A stretch of DNA of 43,681 nt from Lachnospiraceae bacterium (GTDB taxonomy: Bacteria > Bacillota > Clostridia > Lachnospirales > Lachnospiraceae). Made by a program: the position numbers and the translations under genes. The stretch spans positions 1 to 43,681 of the forward strand of contig CAJTEE010000004.1 in the NCBI GenBank assembly GCA_910575275.1, read 5' to 3'. Numbering within the stretch: position 1 is the stretch's first letter; every line of letters starts with the position of its first letter. Shown here piece after piece: positions 31,337 to 39,093 of the stretch. Under the pieces are notes generated by a model. It was given only the letters and a program-made list of their open reading frames with translations. It ran no database searches and was not told the DNA's origin.

Positions 31337-31393
31337 TTGTGTCAACAGGTCTATTATGATAGACTATTTGATGTAAGGACTATTTTAATAGAC
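31337..31393 (+). promoter_or_regulatory. Promoter with two dyads, operator of the BlaI-type gene
   Basis: TTGTGT (31337-31342), 17 bases, TAGACT. Dyad 1 (GTCTAT, TATG, ATAGAC; 31349-31364) covers the -10. Dyad 2 (GACTAT, TTTA, ATAGAC; 31378-31393) lies 29 bases downstream, centre to centre. Two such dyads at the promoter are the classic layout for BlaI/MecI-type repressors. Confidence 0.68.
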
Positions 31394-31420
31394 CTAATAC
31401 TTGAAAGGGGAAAGGATACC

Positions 31421-31819
31421 ATGGAGGAATACAGGTTATTTGAGAGTGAATATCGGTTTATGGATCTGATCTGGAGAGTGGAGCCGGTGAAATCCACACA
31501 GCTTGTCCAGACGGCTCGTCTGGAGCTGGAATGGAAGAAATCAACCTGCTATACGGTATTAAAAAAGCTGGAGGCGAAGGGCTTTGTAAAAAATGAGGAC
31601 ACGATCGTGTATGCCCTGGTAAAGCGGGAGCAGGTGCAAAGATATGAGAGCGAGCAGCTGATTGCGCGCAGCTTCGGCGGTTCTCTGCCGGTGTTTCTAA
31701 ACACGTTTTTGAAAGGGCGCAGGCTGACGAAACGGGAGGCAAAGGAGCTGCACGCGCTGATTGAGGATGTGGCCTCCAAAGAGGCAGAGGAGGTGCCGCA
31801 TGTCGATTTTGAGCAGTGA
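31421..31819 (+). CDS. BlaI/MecI/CopY-family repressor (132 aa)
   Basis: Winged-helix repressor: EYRFMDLIWRVEPVKSTQLV at the N-terminus, the recognition region WKKSTCYTVLKKLEAKGFVK and a C-terminal dimerisation helix bundle. The usual BlaI cleavage-site pattern was not recognisable with certainty. ATG 31421 follows GAAAGGGGAAAGG; the frame is open further upstream but without a ribosome site. It overlaps the BlaR1-type gene by 20 bases. The pair would regulate itself through the two dyads upstream. No beta-lactamase is adjacent. Confidence 0.88.
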   Translation: MEEYRLFESEYRFMDLIWRVEPVKSTQLVQTARLELEWKKSTCYTVLKKLEAKGFVKNEDTIVYALVKREQVQRYESEQLIARSFGGSLPVFLNTFLKGRRLTKREAKELHALIEDVASKEAEEVPHVDFEQ

Positions 31820-33455
31820 GGCGATGATCGCGCTGTTAAACAGGAGCCTGACCGGCGCAGCGCTGATTGTGCTGGTCCTGGTTTGGCGCCTGTTCTTTGG
31901 AGGGCTTCCCAAACGCTATAGCTGTATCCTGTGGCTGATTGTGTTTTTACGGCTCTTGCTTTCCGTGTCGATTCCGTCGCCGCTTTCCCTGCTGCCGGTA
32001 AATCCGGAGCCGATCATGGAAGTGACGACGGGAGAGGGTCGGCTGCTGTTTGTGGATACGGGCCTCCCTGTGATCGATCTGCCGGTCAATTATACGCTGA
32101 TGAGCACGATGCGGCCCACGCCTGCGACATCGGCGGACCCGGCGCAGATCTATTTGTTTTTATTTGCGAGGCTGTGGCTGGTTGGATGTATCTGCTTTGC
32201 CGGAGTAAATCTTTTCCGGTATTTTTCCCTTAGACGGAGGCTTGCGGACGCGATTCCTGGGGAGGCCGGCGTCTGCTATTCGGATCGGATTTCGATGCCG
32301 ATGGTCATGGGGCTCCGAAAGCCGAGGGCGTACCTGCCCTCGTTCCTGGCAAGAGAAGAAAACAGCAAGGAACGGGAATGGGTGCTGGCTCACGAGCAGG
32401 CGCATATCAGGAGATGCGACCCGTTTATGAAGCTTGTGGCCTTTGCCGCCCTGGCCCTTCACTGGTTTAACCCGCTTGTGTGGGCGGCGTTTTTCCTGTA
32501 CGGCCGGGATGTGGAAATGGCATGCGATGAGAGCGTCCTGGAGAAATTCGGAGAGGAGCGGCGTAGGAGCTACTCGGAGGCGCTTCTGCATTTTGAGGAG
32601 AGACGGAGTGCGCTTTTTATCCCGCTTGCATTCGGAGAGAGCCATACGAAACGAAGAATCAAACATATCCTGCGTTACAAACGGCCGGCCTTTTGGGTGA
32701 GCGCTCTGGCGGTGGTGTTGATGGGCGTATCTGCAGTTGCTCTGTTGACGAATCCCGGCCGCGGCCCGAAAGCAGCGTCCATCGGAATCATAGGGGGCGC
32801 CGACGGGCCGACCGCGATTTTCATCGCCGGAAAGATTACGGGGGAAATCGGAGAGAAAGCGGCGGAACAGCTTGATGTGGAGACTGCGAAGGAGCAGCCC
32901 TACGGCGTTTCGGTGGAACTTGACTATGTGAGTGCGTGGCGTATTTCCCTGCATGGGAGCTTTGGCTATCTGGCATATCGGCTCGAGGCGGGGGGGGATG
33001 GGAGGCTCCTTGCAGTGCCGGTATGTGCGGTGACGCTTTCCGAGACAGGGCCTATCCAGATGCAGGGGGAGGGATACACGGAAATCATCGGCGGCGAAGA
33101 AGGTGCCATGATCATTCCGGGGGCCTATACCGCGGACACGCCAAAGCGCCTGTACTGCTATAGAGAGGCAGAGAATCGAATCGATACCCTCTCGTTTTCC
33201 GAACAGGAATCGGAGCTTGCGGCAAGCGGGGCATACCAGGATGCAAGGATTGTGGATGAACAGATATCCAATCTTGCAGAACGGGTCCGCGGGGAATACG
33301 GTAGCCAGCTCCTCTATGGCCCGGTAGAAGTCCCGGAATACGATGCCGTTGTATATGGCTTTTTGGCAGCGGACGGAGAGACGCTGAAGGAGATTTGGTA
33401 CGGGCTCTGGTGGGCCAGGGAGGGAAAAATCGAGAAAATTACGCTGTTTGATTGA
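31800..33455 (+). CDS. BlaR1/MecR1-type M56 metallopeptidase sensor (551 aa)
   Basis: Membrane zinc protease that would sense a wall signal and inactivate the BlaI-type repressor. Helices lie at about residues 15-35, 38-58 and 105-125. The M56 catalytic motif is HEQAH at 198-202, followed by WFNPLVWAAFFLYGRDVEMA and CDES. A fourth helix is at about 299-320. The outer domain is not a penicillin-binding-type sensor as in BlaR1. Instead residues 327-342 read IGIIGGADGPTAIFIAG, a motif I know from sodium-translocating decarboxylase beta subunits, followed by a novel soluble domain of about 200 residues. Ribosome site GAGGAGGTG; overlaps the repressor gene. Confidence 0.85.
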   Translation: MSILSSEAMIALLNRSLTGAALIVLVLVWRLFFGGLPKRYSCILWLIVFLRLLLSVSIPSPLSLLPVNPEPIMEVTTGEGRLLFVDTGLPVIDLPVNYTLMSTMRPTPATSADPAQIYLFLFARLWLVGCICFAGVNLFRYFSLRRRLADAIPGEAGVCYSDRISMPMVMGLRKPRAYLPSFLAREENSKEREWVLAHEQAHIRRCDPFMKLVAFAALALHWFNPLVWAAFFLYGRDVEMACDESVLEKFGEERRRSYSEALLHFEERRSALFIPLAFGESHTKRRIKHILRYKRPAFWVSALAVVLMGVSAVALLTNPGRGPKAASIGIIGGADGPTAIFIAGKITGEIGEKAAEQLDVETAKEQPYGVSVELDYVSAWRISLHGSFGYLAYRLEAGGDGRLLAVPVCAVTLSETGPIQMQGEGYTEIIGGEEGAMIIPGAYTADTPKRLYCYREAENRIDTLSFSEQESELAASGAYQDARIVDEQISNLAERVRGEYGSQLLYGPVEVPEYDAVVYGFLAADGETLKEIWYGLWWAREGKIEKITLFD

Positions 33456-33476
33456 GTTAGATCGGGCAGATGGAAC

Positions 33477-33505
33477 TTGACAAATAAGCGTCTGCCATGT
33501 ATACT
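33477..33505 (+). promoter_or_regulatory. Promoter of the SRP RNA
   Basis: TTGACA, 17 bases, TATACT, ending 6 bases before the predicted RNA start. Confidence 0.85.
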
Positions 33506-33510
33506 TAACA

Positions 33511-33780
33511 AGTCCGCACAGCCGGGGAGTTAGCGGTGCCCTGTACCTGCAATCCGCTATAGCAGGGGTGATGTTCTGCCGAGGGTGAACCATTGTAGGG
33601 CTGCCCCTGGTAAGCGGCGCTGACGTCTTGGTCTTACGCAATGGGAATCTCTGAACCGTGTCAGGGCAGGAATGCAGCAGCACTAAGGGGAAGCTTCCAT
33701 GTGCCGTGAGGCAGCCGGGACCGAGCAGGCTGCCAGGGTAACGCTTATGATGGACATTCGAAGCAAGACGTGCGGACTTT
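33511..33780 (+). ncRNA. ffs: Signal recognition particle RNA, long Firmicute type
   Basis: RNA of about 270 nt that forms the protein-targeting particle with Ffh. The ends pair (AGTCCGCAC with GTGCGGACT, 33511-33519 and 33770-33778). The conserved helix 8 with the Ffh site is visible at about 33660-33715: GTGTCAGGGCAGGAATGCAG, CAGCACTAAGGGGA. The 5' Alu-type domain, as in B. subtilis scRNA, is present (GCCGGGGAGTTAGCGGTGCC, then CCTGTACCTG). Length and the Alu domain separate it from the 4.5S type. Confidence 0.9.
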
Positions 33781-33851
33781 GTAATTCTATACGGAAATTG
33801 TGGTGGTAAAGACATCCGAACCACTGCAAGAGATTTGAGGGGGCCAGTGCG

Positions 33852-35318
33852 ATGAAGATGCGATTCTTGCTTTTGCTGCTGCTCCTTTTTGCATTGTTTA
33901 CAGTTGTGTTTACTCTCCCGCGTTTGCTGGAAAAGGAGAGAGTACCGGTTCCTTCGGTTCAAACCACAGAGCCGCAGACGGAAACGCTGGAGGAAAAGAG
34001 CTTTCCGTATGAGACCGCATGGGGAGAGACGGAAAGCCGGCGGCCTTTTGAACCCGATTATAAACCTGGTGAGCCCGTGAAGCGTGAAAAGCTTCCGGCG
34101 CATATCCTTTTTGCGTCAGATATTCACTATATGTCCCGGAGTCTTACGGATTACGGGAATGCGTTTCATGAACTGATCGACAACGGTGACGGCAAGGCGG
34201 TCCGTTATATGCCGCAGATCTGGGATGCGTTTGCGGGCGAGGTAATCGCGGCGCAGCCGGATGCACTGGTGTTAAGCGGCGATCTGACGATCAACGGAGA
34301 ACGGGTCAACCATGAGGAGCTGGCCGCGCATCTTTCCGTGATCGAGGCCGCGGGAGTCCCGGTCGTCGTCATACCGGGAAACCACGATATCAATAATCCC
34401 TATGCAACCGCATATTTCGGTGACGAACAGAGCTTTATCGAGACGGTGACGCCGGAGGAATTCTGGCAGTTCTACCAAAACTTCGGCTACGGCGAGGCAG
34501 CCAGTTATGCGCCGGACTCCATGAGCTATCTGTACATATTAAACGATACCACCTGGCTTTTAATGCTGGATACCTGTATTTACACGCCGGAAAACAGAGT
34601 GGGCGGTGAACTGCGGCCCGGTACGATGAAATGGATCGAACAATGTCTGCAGGAGGCCTATGCACAGGGAATTACGGTGCTTCCTGTGGGGCATCATAAT
34701 TTACAGGAGCTAAGCCGCGTTTATGTGGAGGAATGCGTGCTCCAAAATCATGACGAGGCGCTCGCGCTGTTTGAACGATATCTGACACCGGCATATTTCA
34801 GCGGCCATCTGCACGTCCAGAGGATCATGAAACATAAAACGGAGCCGGGTGTACCCGATGAGGTCTATGGGATCTGGGAGATCGTCAGCAATTCTTTGAT
34901 TATTCCGCCATGCCGCTATGGAAGCCTGACCCTGCATGTGGACGGCAGCATGTCCTACCATACGAAAAGTGTGGATGTCTCGGGCTTTGCCGCGGCAAAC
35001 GGGGAGACGAACCCGGATCTTCTGGATTTTTCTGCGTTCAGCGACCGGTATATCCACTCGGTGATCCGCCGTCAGATCTACGATTCCCTGGAGGATCTTC
35101 CGGACTACATCAAGGAGAGCCTGGCGGATTTTTACGCAGAGCTTTATCGGGATTATAATGCAGGCCGCCAGATCAACTATTCGGAAAGAAAAAAGGAGCC
35201 GGGTTATGCCTGGTGGGACCGCTTTATGAATCCCAGCATCCAGTTCAGGCAGGTCGAGGGCATGATGCGCGACGGCATGTCCGTAAACCATAACGCGGAG
35301 ATTCCAAGCCCGTATTAA
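33852..35318 (+). CDS. Membrane-anchored metallophosphoesterase (488 aa)
   Basis: Calcineurin-like phosphoesterase acting outside the membrane. An N-terminal signal anchor (residues 5-22) and a Pro/Glu-rich linker are followed by the metal-site motifs SDIHYM (89-94), LSGDLTING (141-149), IPGNHDIN (174-181), VGHHNL (about 280) and SGHLHVQ (about 313). The C-terminal 120 residues form a helical extension with DLPDYIKESLADFYAELY. The substrate is unknown. The start has GAGGGGGCC about 8 bases upstream. Transcription may come from SRP RNA readthrough or from a promoter I could not see. Confidence 0.85.
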   Translation: MKMRFLLLLLLLFALFTVVFTLPRLLEKERVPVPSVQTTEPQTETLEEKSFPYETAWGETESRRPFEPDYKPGEPVKREKLPAHILFASDIHYMSRSLTDYGNAFHELIDNGDGKAVRYMPQIWDAFAGEVIAAQPDALVLSGDLTINGERVNHEELAAHLSVIEAAGVPVVVIPGNHDINNPYATAYFGDEQSFIETVTPEEFWQFYQNFGYGEAASYAPDSMSYLYILNDTTWLLMLDTCIYTPENRVGGELRPGTMKWIEQCLQEAYAQGITVLPVGHHNLQELSRVYVEECVLQNHDEALALFERYLTPAYFSGHLHVQRIMKHKTEPGVPDEVYGIWEIVSNSLIIPPCRYGSLTLHVDGSMSYHTKSVDVSGFAAANGETNPDLLDFSAFSDRYIHSVIRRQIYDSLEDLPDYIKESLADFYAELYRDYNAGRQINYSERKKEPGYAWWDRFMNPSIQFRQVEGMMRDGMSVNHNAEIPSPY

Positions 35319-35326
35319 AAATTTTC

Positions 35327-35355
35327 TTGCCCGTCTTTTTGCTTTGTATTATAAT
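35327..35355 (+). promoter_or_regulatory. Promoter of the pfk-dnaX-recR operon
   Basis: TTGCCC, 17 bases, TATAAT, 48 bases before the ATG at 35403. Confidence 0.7.
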
Positions 35356-35402
35356 AATAAATACCTATGCCGGAAGTGATTCGGAGAAAGGAAGTAGCAG
35401 GG

Positions 35403-36488
35403 ATGAAAAGAGTTGGATTTTTGACAAGCGGCGGTGACTGCCAGGCTCTGAATGCAACGATGCGGGGTGTGGCAAAGGGATTGTTTCATATTTACCAGGA
35501 CGAGATCGAGATTATCGGGTTTGAGGACGGATATAAGGGTTTAATGTATGCCAACTATCATTTGATGAATCGTTCGGATTTTTCCGGGATCCTTACAAAG
35601 GGCGGTACGATGCTCGGAACCTCAAGACAGCCGTTTAAATTGATGCGTGTGCCGGATGAAAACGGCCTGGACAAGGTAGAGCTTATGAAGCACACGTATT
35701 ATAAGCTGAAGCTCGACGCGCTTGTGGTATTAGGCGGAAACGGAAGCCAGAAGACGGCGAATCTTCTGAGCGAGGAAGGGCTGAATGTGATCGGACTTCC
35801 GAAAACCATTGACAATGATCTCTGGGGAACGGACATGACCTTCGGCTTTCAGAGCGCCGTGGATATTGCGACGAATGCCATCGACGATATTCACACGACC
35901 GCGGCTTCCCACGGACGCGTATTTATTGTGGAGATCATGGGACATAAGGTTGGCTGGCTCACGCTCCATGCGGGGATTGCAGGCGGTGCGGACATTATTT
36001 TGCTGCCCGAGATCCCCTATGACCTGAAAAAGGTCGTAAAAAAGATCGAGGAGCGGACCAAGGGCGGGAGCCGGTTCTCGATTCTGGCAGTCGCGGAGGG
36101 AGCAATCTCCAAAGAGGATGCCGCTCTTTCGAAAAAGGAATATAAAAAGAGGCTGGAGGAACGGGCGGCAAAATACCCGTCGGTCGCCTACGAGATCGGT
36201 GCGCGGATTCAGGAGATGACGGGGCAGGAGATCCGAGTGACCGTACCGGGACATATGCAGCGCGGCGGCGCCCCGGTGCCGTATGACCGCGTGGTTTCTT
36301 CCCGGATCGGCGCCCATGGGGCCCAGTTGATTGATGAGGGGAAATTCGGCCGTCTAGTGGTCGTGAAAAACAATGTAATCACGGATATTCCGCTTTCTGA
36401 AAGTGCAGGGAAACTGAAAACAGTCGATCCGAGCGGCGATATTATTCAGGAAGCGAGACTGTTGGGAATCAGCTTCGGAGATAAATAA
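35403..36488 (+). CDS. 6-phosphofructokinase, atypical active site (361 aa)
   Basis: Phosphorylates fructose 6-phosphate. The fold motifs are clear: VGFLTSGGDCQALNATMRGV at the start, GTSRQPF, GLPKTIDNDLWGTD (catalytic base D137) and VEIMGHKVGWLTL, IAGGADIILLPE. Two positions are unusual compared with E. coli PfkA: the GGDGS loop reads GGNGS (N113 for Asp103), and PGTIDND reads PKTIDND (K134 for Gly124), a lysine associated with PPi-dependent enzymes, while Gly104 of ATP enzymes is kept (G114). The phosphoryl donor is therefore uncertain. ATG 35403 has GGAAG upstream. First gene of an operon with dnaX 2 bases downstream. Confidence 0.88.
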   Translation: MKRVGFLTSGGDCQALNATMRGVAKGLFHIYQDEIEIIGFEDGYKGLMYANYHLMNRSDFSGILTKGGTMLGTSRQPFKLMRVPDENGLDKVELMKHTYYKLKLDALVVLGGNGSQKTANLLSEEGLNVIGLPKTIDNDLWGTDMTFGFQSAVDIATNAIDDIHTTAASHGRVFIVEIMGHKVGWLTLHAGIAGGADIILLPEIPYDLKKVVKKIEERTKGGSRFSILAVAEGAISKEDAALSKKEYKKRLEERAAKYPSVAYEIGARIQEMTGQEIRVTVPGHMQRGGAPVPYDRVVSSRIGAHGAQLIDEGKFGRLVVVKNNVITDIPLSESAGKLKTVDPSGDIIQEARLLGISFGDK

Positions 36489-36490
36489 GC

Positions 36491-38101
36491 ATGTCATATA
36501 CGGCATTATACAGAAAATGGCGTCCCCGGGTTTTTGCAGATGTCAAGGGGCAGGACGCCATCACGGCGACCCTGAAAAATCAGATCCTTGCCGGGCGGAT
36601 CGGACATGCCTACCTGTTCTGCGGGACCAGGGGCACCGGAAAGACGACGGTCGCCAAGATCTTTGCCCGCGCCGTCAACTGCGAAAATCCGACAGAAGGA
36701 AGCCCCTGCGGAGAATGCGAAAGCTGCAGGCGGATTTTGGAGGGCGCCTCTTTAAATGTTGTGGAGATTGATGCGGCCTCCAACAACGGCGTGGAAAATA
36801 TCCGTGAGATCCGCGAGCAGGTCCAGTATCCGCCGGCGGAGGGCCGTTACCGGGTTTATATCATTGACGAAGTGCATATGCTGTCAACAGGGGCCTTCAA
36901 CGCGCTTTTAAAAACGTTAGAGGAACCACCCTCCTATGTGATTTTTATTTTGGCAACCACAGAGGCGCACAAGATTCCGGTTACGGTGCTGTCCCGCTGT
37001 CAAAGGTATGATTTTAAGCGGATCACCGTGGATGTCATTGCGGCCCGCTTAAAGGAGCTGACGGCTGCAGAGCAGATGCCGGTGGAGGAACGGGCGCTTC
37101 AGTACGTGGCGAAGGTGGGCGACGGTTCCATGCGCGACGCGCTCAGCCTGTTGGACCAGTGTGCCGCGTTCCACTATGGCGAAACGCTAACCTATGAGCA
37201 TGTGCTGGATATTCTGGGCGCAGTTGATACCGGTGTTTTTCGCGAATTGTTTGCCGCCGTTTCAAAAAAGAGGACGGCGGAGTGCATTCGCAGGCTGGAA
37301 GAACTGGTCGCACAGGGGCGTGAGCTGTCGCAGCTTATCACAGATTTTGTATGGTATTTACGAAATCTGTTGCTGCTCAAGACCGCAGAGGATGCAGAAG
37401 GGCTTCTGGATCTATCCGAGGAGAATTTAAAGCTTCTGCGGGAGGACGCTCAGTTGGCAGATGAAGCTGCATTGATGCGCGAGATCCGCGTCCTGTCCGA
37501 GCTTTCCGGACAGCTCCGGTTTGCAAGCCAGAAGCGCGTCCTGGTCGAGGTGGCGTTCATCAAGCTGACAAGACCCCAGATGGAGGAAAATTTAGATTCG
37601 GTGCTGGTGCGCCTTGCCGAGTTGGAAAAAAAGATTGAAGAAGGAATACCAGTCGCATATGCCGGATGTGGCAGGCCCGTCGACCGGCCTGATGTACCGT
37701 TGACGGATGCGGCAGCCGAAGAAACGGAGGCTTCCCAGACGAGGGCGCATACGGTTGCGCTTCCGAAAGCGCAGCTTGAGGATCTGAACCAGATTCGGGG
37801 CGAATGGGGAAAACTGGTCCGGGAGATGGGGATGTCGATCCGTCCGTGTTTCCGCGAAACGGTCGTGGAACCGGCCGGGGAGGGCTGCCTGTGCATTGTC
37901 TTCAGCAATAAGATGAATTTTGAGATGGGAAGCCGCCCGAGCGTGATCGGAGATCTGGAACGGCATGCAGAAGAAAGATTTGGCAAGACGCTCTACTTTA
38001 AAACAAGGCTGCGGGAAAGCGGAGAACGGTTGGACACATGCTATATCAGTGATGAGGAGTTGCGTGAAAATGTCCATATGGAGATTGAGATAGAAAGTTA
38101 A
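36491..38101 (+). CDS. dnaX: DNA polymerase III subunit gamma/tau (536 aa)
   Basis: Clamp-loader ATPase. Residues 1-20 (YTALYRKWRPRVFADVKGQD) are diagnostic. Walker A is GTRGTGKT (45-52), the zinc site is C64, C73, C76, C79, Walker B is IIDEVHML (about 120), and the sensor region is LATTEAHKIPVTVLSRCQRY. Domain III ends near 370. The tau-specific tail (residues 382-536) is shorter than in E. coli. An A AAA AAG heptamer in frame at 37627-37633 followed in the -1 frame by GAT TGA would give a 382-residue gamma product. The operon order dnaX-ybaB-recR is conserved widely in bacteria. Confidence 0.95.
   Translation: MSYTALYRKWRPRVFADVKGQDAITATLKNQILAGRIGHAYLFCGTRGTGKTTVAKIFARAVNCENPTEGSPCGECESCRRILEGASLNVVEIDAASNNGVENIREIREQVQYPPAEGRYRVYIIDEVHMLSTGAFNALLKTLEEPPSYVIFILATTEAHKIPVTVLSRCQRYDFKRITVDVIAARLKELTAAEQMPVEERALQYVAKVGDGSMRDALSLLDQCAAFHYGETLTYEHVLDILGAVDTGVFRELFAAVSKKRTAECIRRLEELVAQGRELSQLITDFVWYLRNLLLLKTAEDAEGLLDLSEENLKLLREDAQLADEAALMREIRVLSELSGQLRFASQKRVLVEVAFIKLTRPQMEENLDSVLVRLAELEKKIEEGIPVAYAGCGRPVDRPDVPLTDAAAEETEASQTRAHTVALPKAQLEDLNQIRGEWGKLVREMGMSIRPCFRETVVEPAGEGCLCIVFSNKMNFEMGSRPSVIGDLERHAEERFGKTLYFKTRLRESGERLDTCYISDEELRENVHMEIEIES
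37627..37638 (+). promoter_or_regulatory. Predicted -1 programmed frameshift site in dnaX
   Basis: Frame 0 reads GAA AAA AAG ATT GAA. Slippage by -1 on A AAA AAG gives AAA AAA GAT TGA, so translation stops one codon later. This is the same heptamer and the same stop distance as in E. coli dnaX. A GGCC-based stem (CAGGCC/GGCCTG, about 37672-37691) lies further downstream than usual. Confidence 0.6.
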
Positions 38102-38118
38102 ACGAGGAGGAAGGACGC

Positions 38119-38469
38119 ATGGCAAGGCGAGGCGGTTTTCCGGGCGGAATGCCGGGAAATATGACTAATTTGATGAAACAGGCGCAGAGGATGCAGCGCC
38201 AGATGGAGGAACAGGCGAAAGAGCTTGAGGAAAAGCAATATACTGCGGCAGCGGGCGGAGGCGCGGTCACGGTCACGGTTTCCGGGAAGAAGGAGGTCGT
38301 GTCGGTGAAAATTTCTCCTGACGCGGTAGATCCGGATGATGTGGAGATGCTGGAGGACATGATCGTGGCGGCGACGAATGAGGCACTTCACCGTCTGGAG
38401 GAGGAATCGAGCGCTATGATGGCGAATCTGACGGGCGGCCTTGGAGGATTGGGAGGACTTTCTTTCTAA
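38119..38469 (+). CDS. YbaB/EbfC nucleoid-associated protein (116 aa)
   Basis: Small DNA-binding dimer of the YbaB/EbfC family. It has a Gly/Pro-rich start ([20 protein letters not shown]), a helix with [16 protein letters not shown], then the beta core [20 protein letters not shown] and the C-terminal helix [19 protein letters not shown] glycine-rich tail closes it. Ribosome site GAGGAGGAAGG. It lies between dnaX and recR as in most bacteria and is thought to work in recombination or nucleoid structure. Confidence 0.93.
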   Translation: MARRGGFPGGMPGNMTNLMKQAQRMQRQMEEQAKELEEKQYTAAAGGGAVTVTVSGKKEVVSVKISPDAVDPDDVEMLEDMIVAATNEALHRLEEESSAMMANLTGGLGGLGGLSF

Positions 38470-38473
38470 AACC

Positions 38474-39070
38474 ATGGATTATTACAGCAGTCAGATTTCG
38501 AAATTGATTGAGGAGCTGTCGAGACTTCCCGGGATAGGGAATAAGACCGCACAGCGGCTGGCATTCCATATTATCAACCTGCCGGAGGAACAGGTGGAAC
38601 GGCTCTCGAGTGTGATTCGGGCGGCCAAGAGAGATGTGCGCTATTGCAAAGAATGTTTTACACTCACGGACGCGGAGCTTTGTCCGATCTGCCGGAGCAA
38701 AAACCGGGATCACGGCATTATCATGGTCGTGGAGAACCCGCGGGATCTGGCAGCTTATGAGAAGACAGGAAAATATGAGGGCGTTTATCACGTCCTTCAC
38801 GGGGCGATTTCACCAATGCTTGGGATCGGCCCGGGCGATATTAAATTAAAAGAGCTGATGGCCAGGCTTCAGAGGGAAGTAAAGGAGGTCATCATCGCGA
38901 CCAACTCCAGCCTTGAGGGAGAGACAACCGCCATGTATATCAGTAAGCTAATCAAGCCGACGGGGATCCGGGTCACGAGGATTGCCAGTGGCGTACCGGT
39001 GGGCGGAGATCTGGAGTATATTGACGAGGTAACGCTTCTGCGTGCGCTCGAGGGGCGGGTAGAGCTGTAA
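38474..39070 (+). CDS. recR: Recombination mediator RecR (198 aa)
   Basis: Works with RecO/RecF in loading RecA at gaps. It has the N-terminal helix-hairpin-helix ([20 protein letters not shown]), the zinc finger [16 protein letters not shown] (two CxxC), and the Toprim domain ([38 protein letters not shown]), ending in [20 protein letters not shown]. Length is typical. ATG 38474 lies 4 bases after the ybaB stop. The frame is open upstream, but the family starts here. Confidence 0.95.
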   Translation: MDYYSSQISKLIEELSRLPGIGNKTAQRLAFHIINLPEEQVERLSSVIRAAKRDVRYCKECFTLTDAELCPICRSKNRDHGIIMVVENPRDLAAYEKTGKYEGVYHVLHGAISPMLGIGPGDIKLKELMARLQREVKEVIIATNSSLEGETTAMYISKLIKPTGIRVTRIASGVPVGGDLEYIDEVTLLRALEGRVEL

Positions 39071-39093
39071 GTATTTTAGGAGACGCAAAAGAG

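Noticed and set aside
32160-34103. 647-codon open frame on the minus strand
   Set aside because: It runs antisense through the BlaR1-type gene, the SRP RNA and the start of the phosphoesterase gene. The translation is rich in Arg, Pro and Leu without any family pattern, and no ribosome site precedes it.
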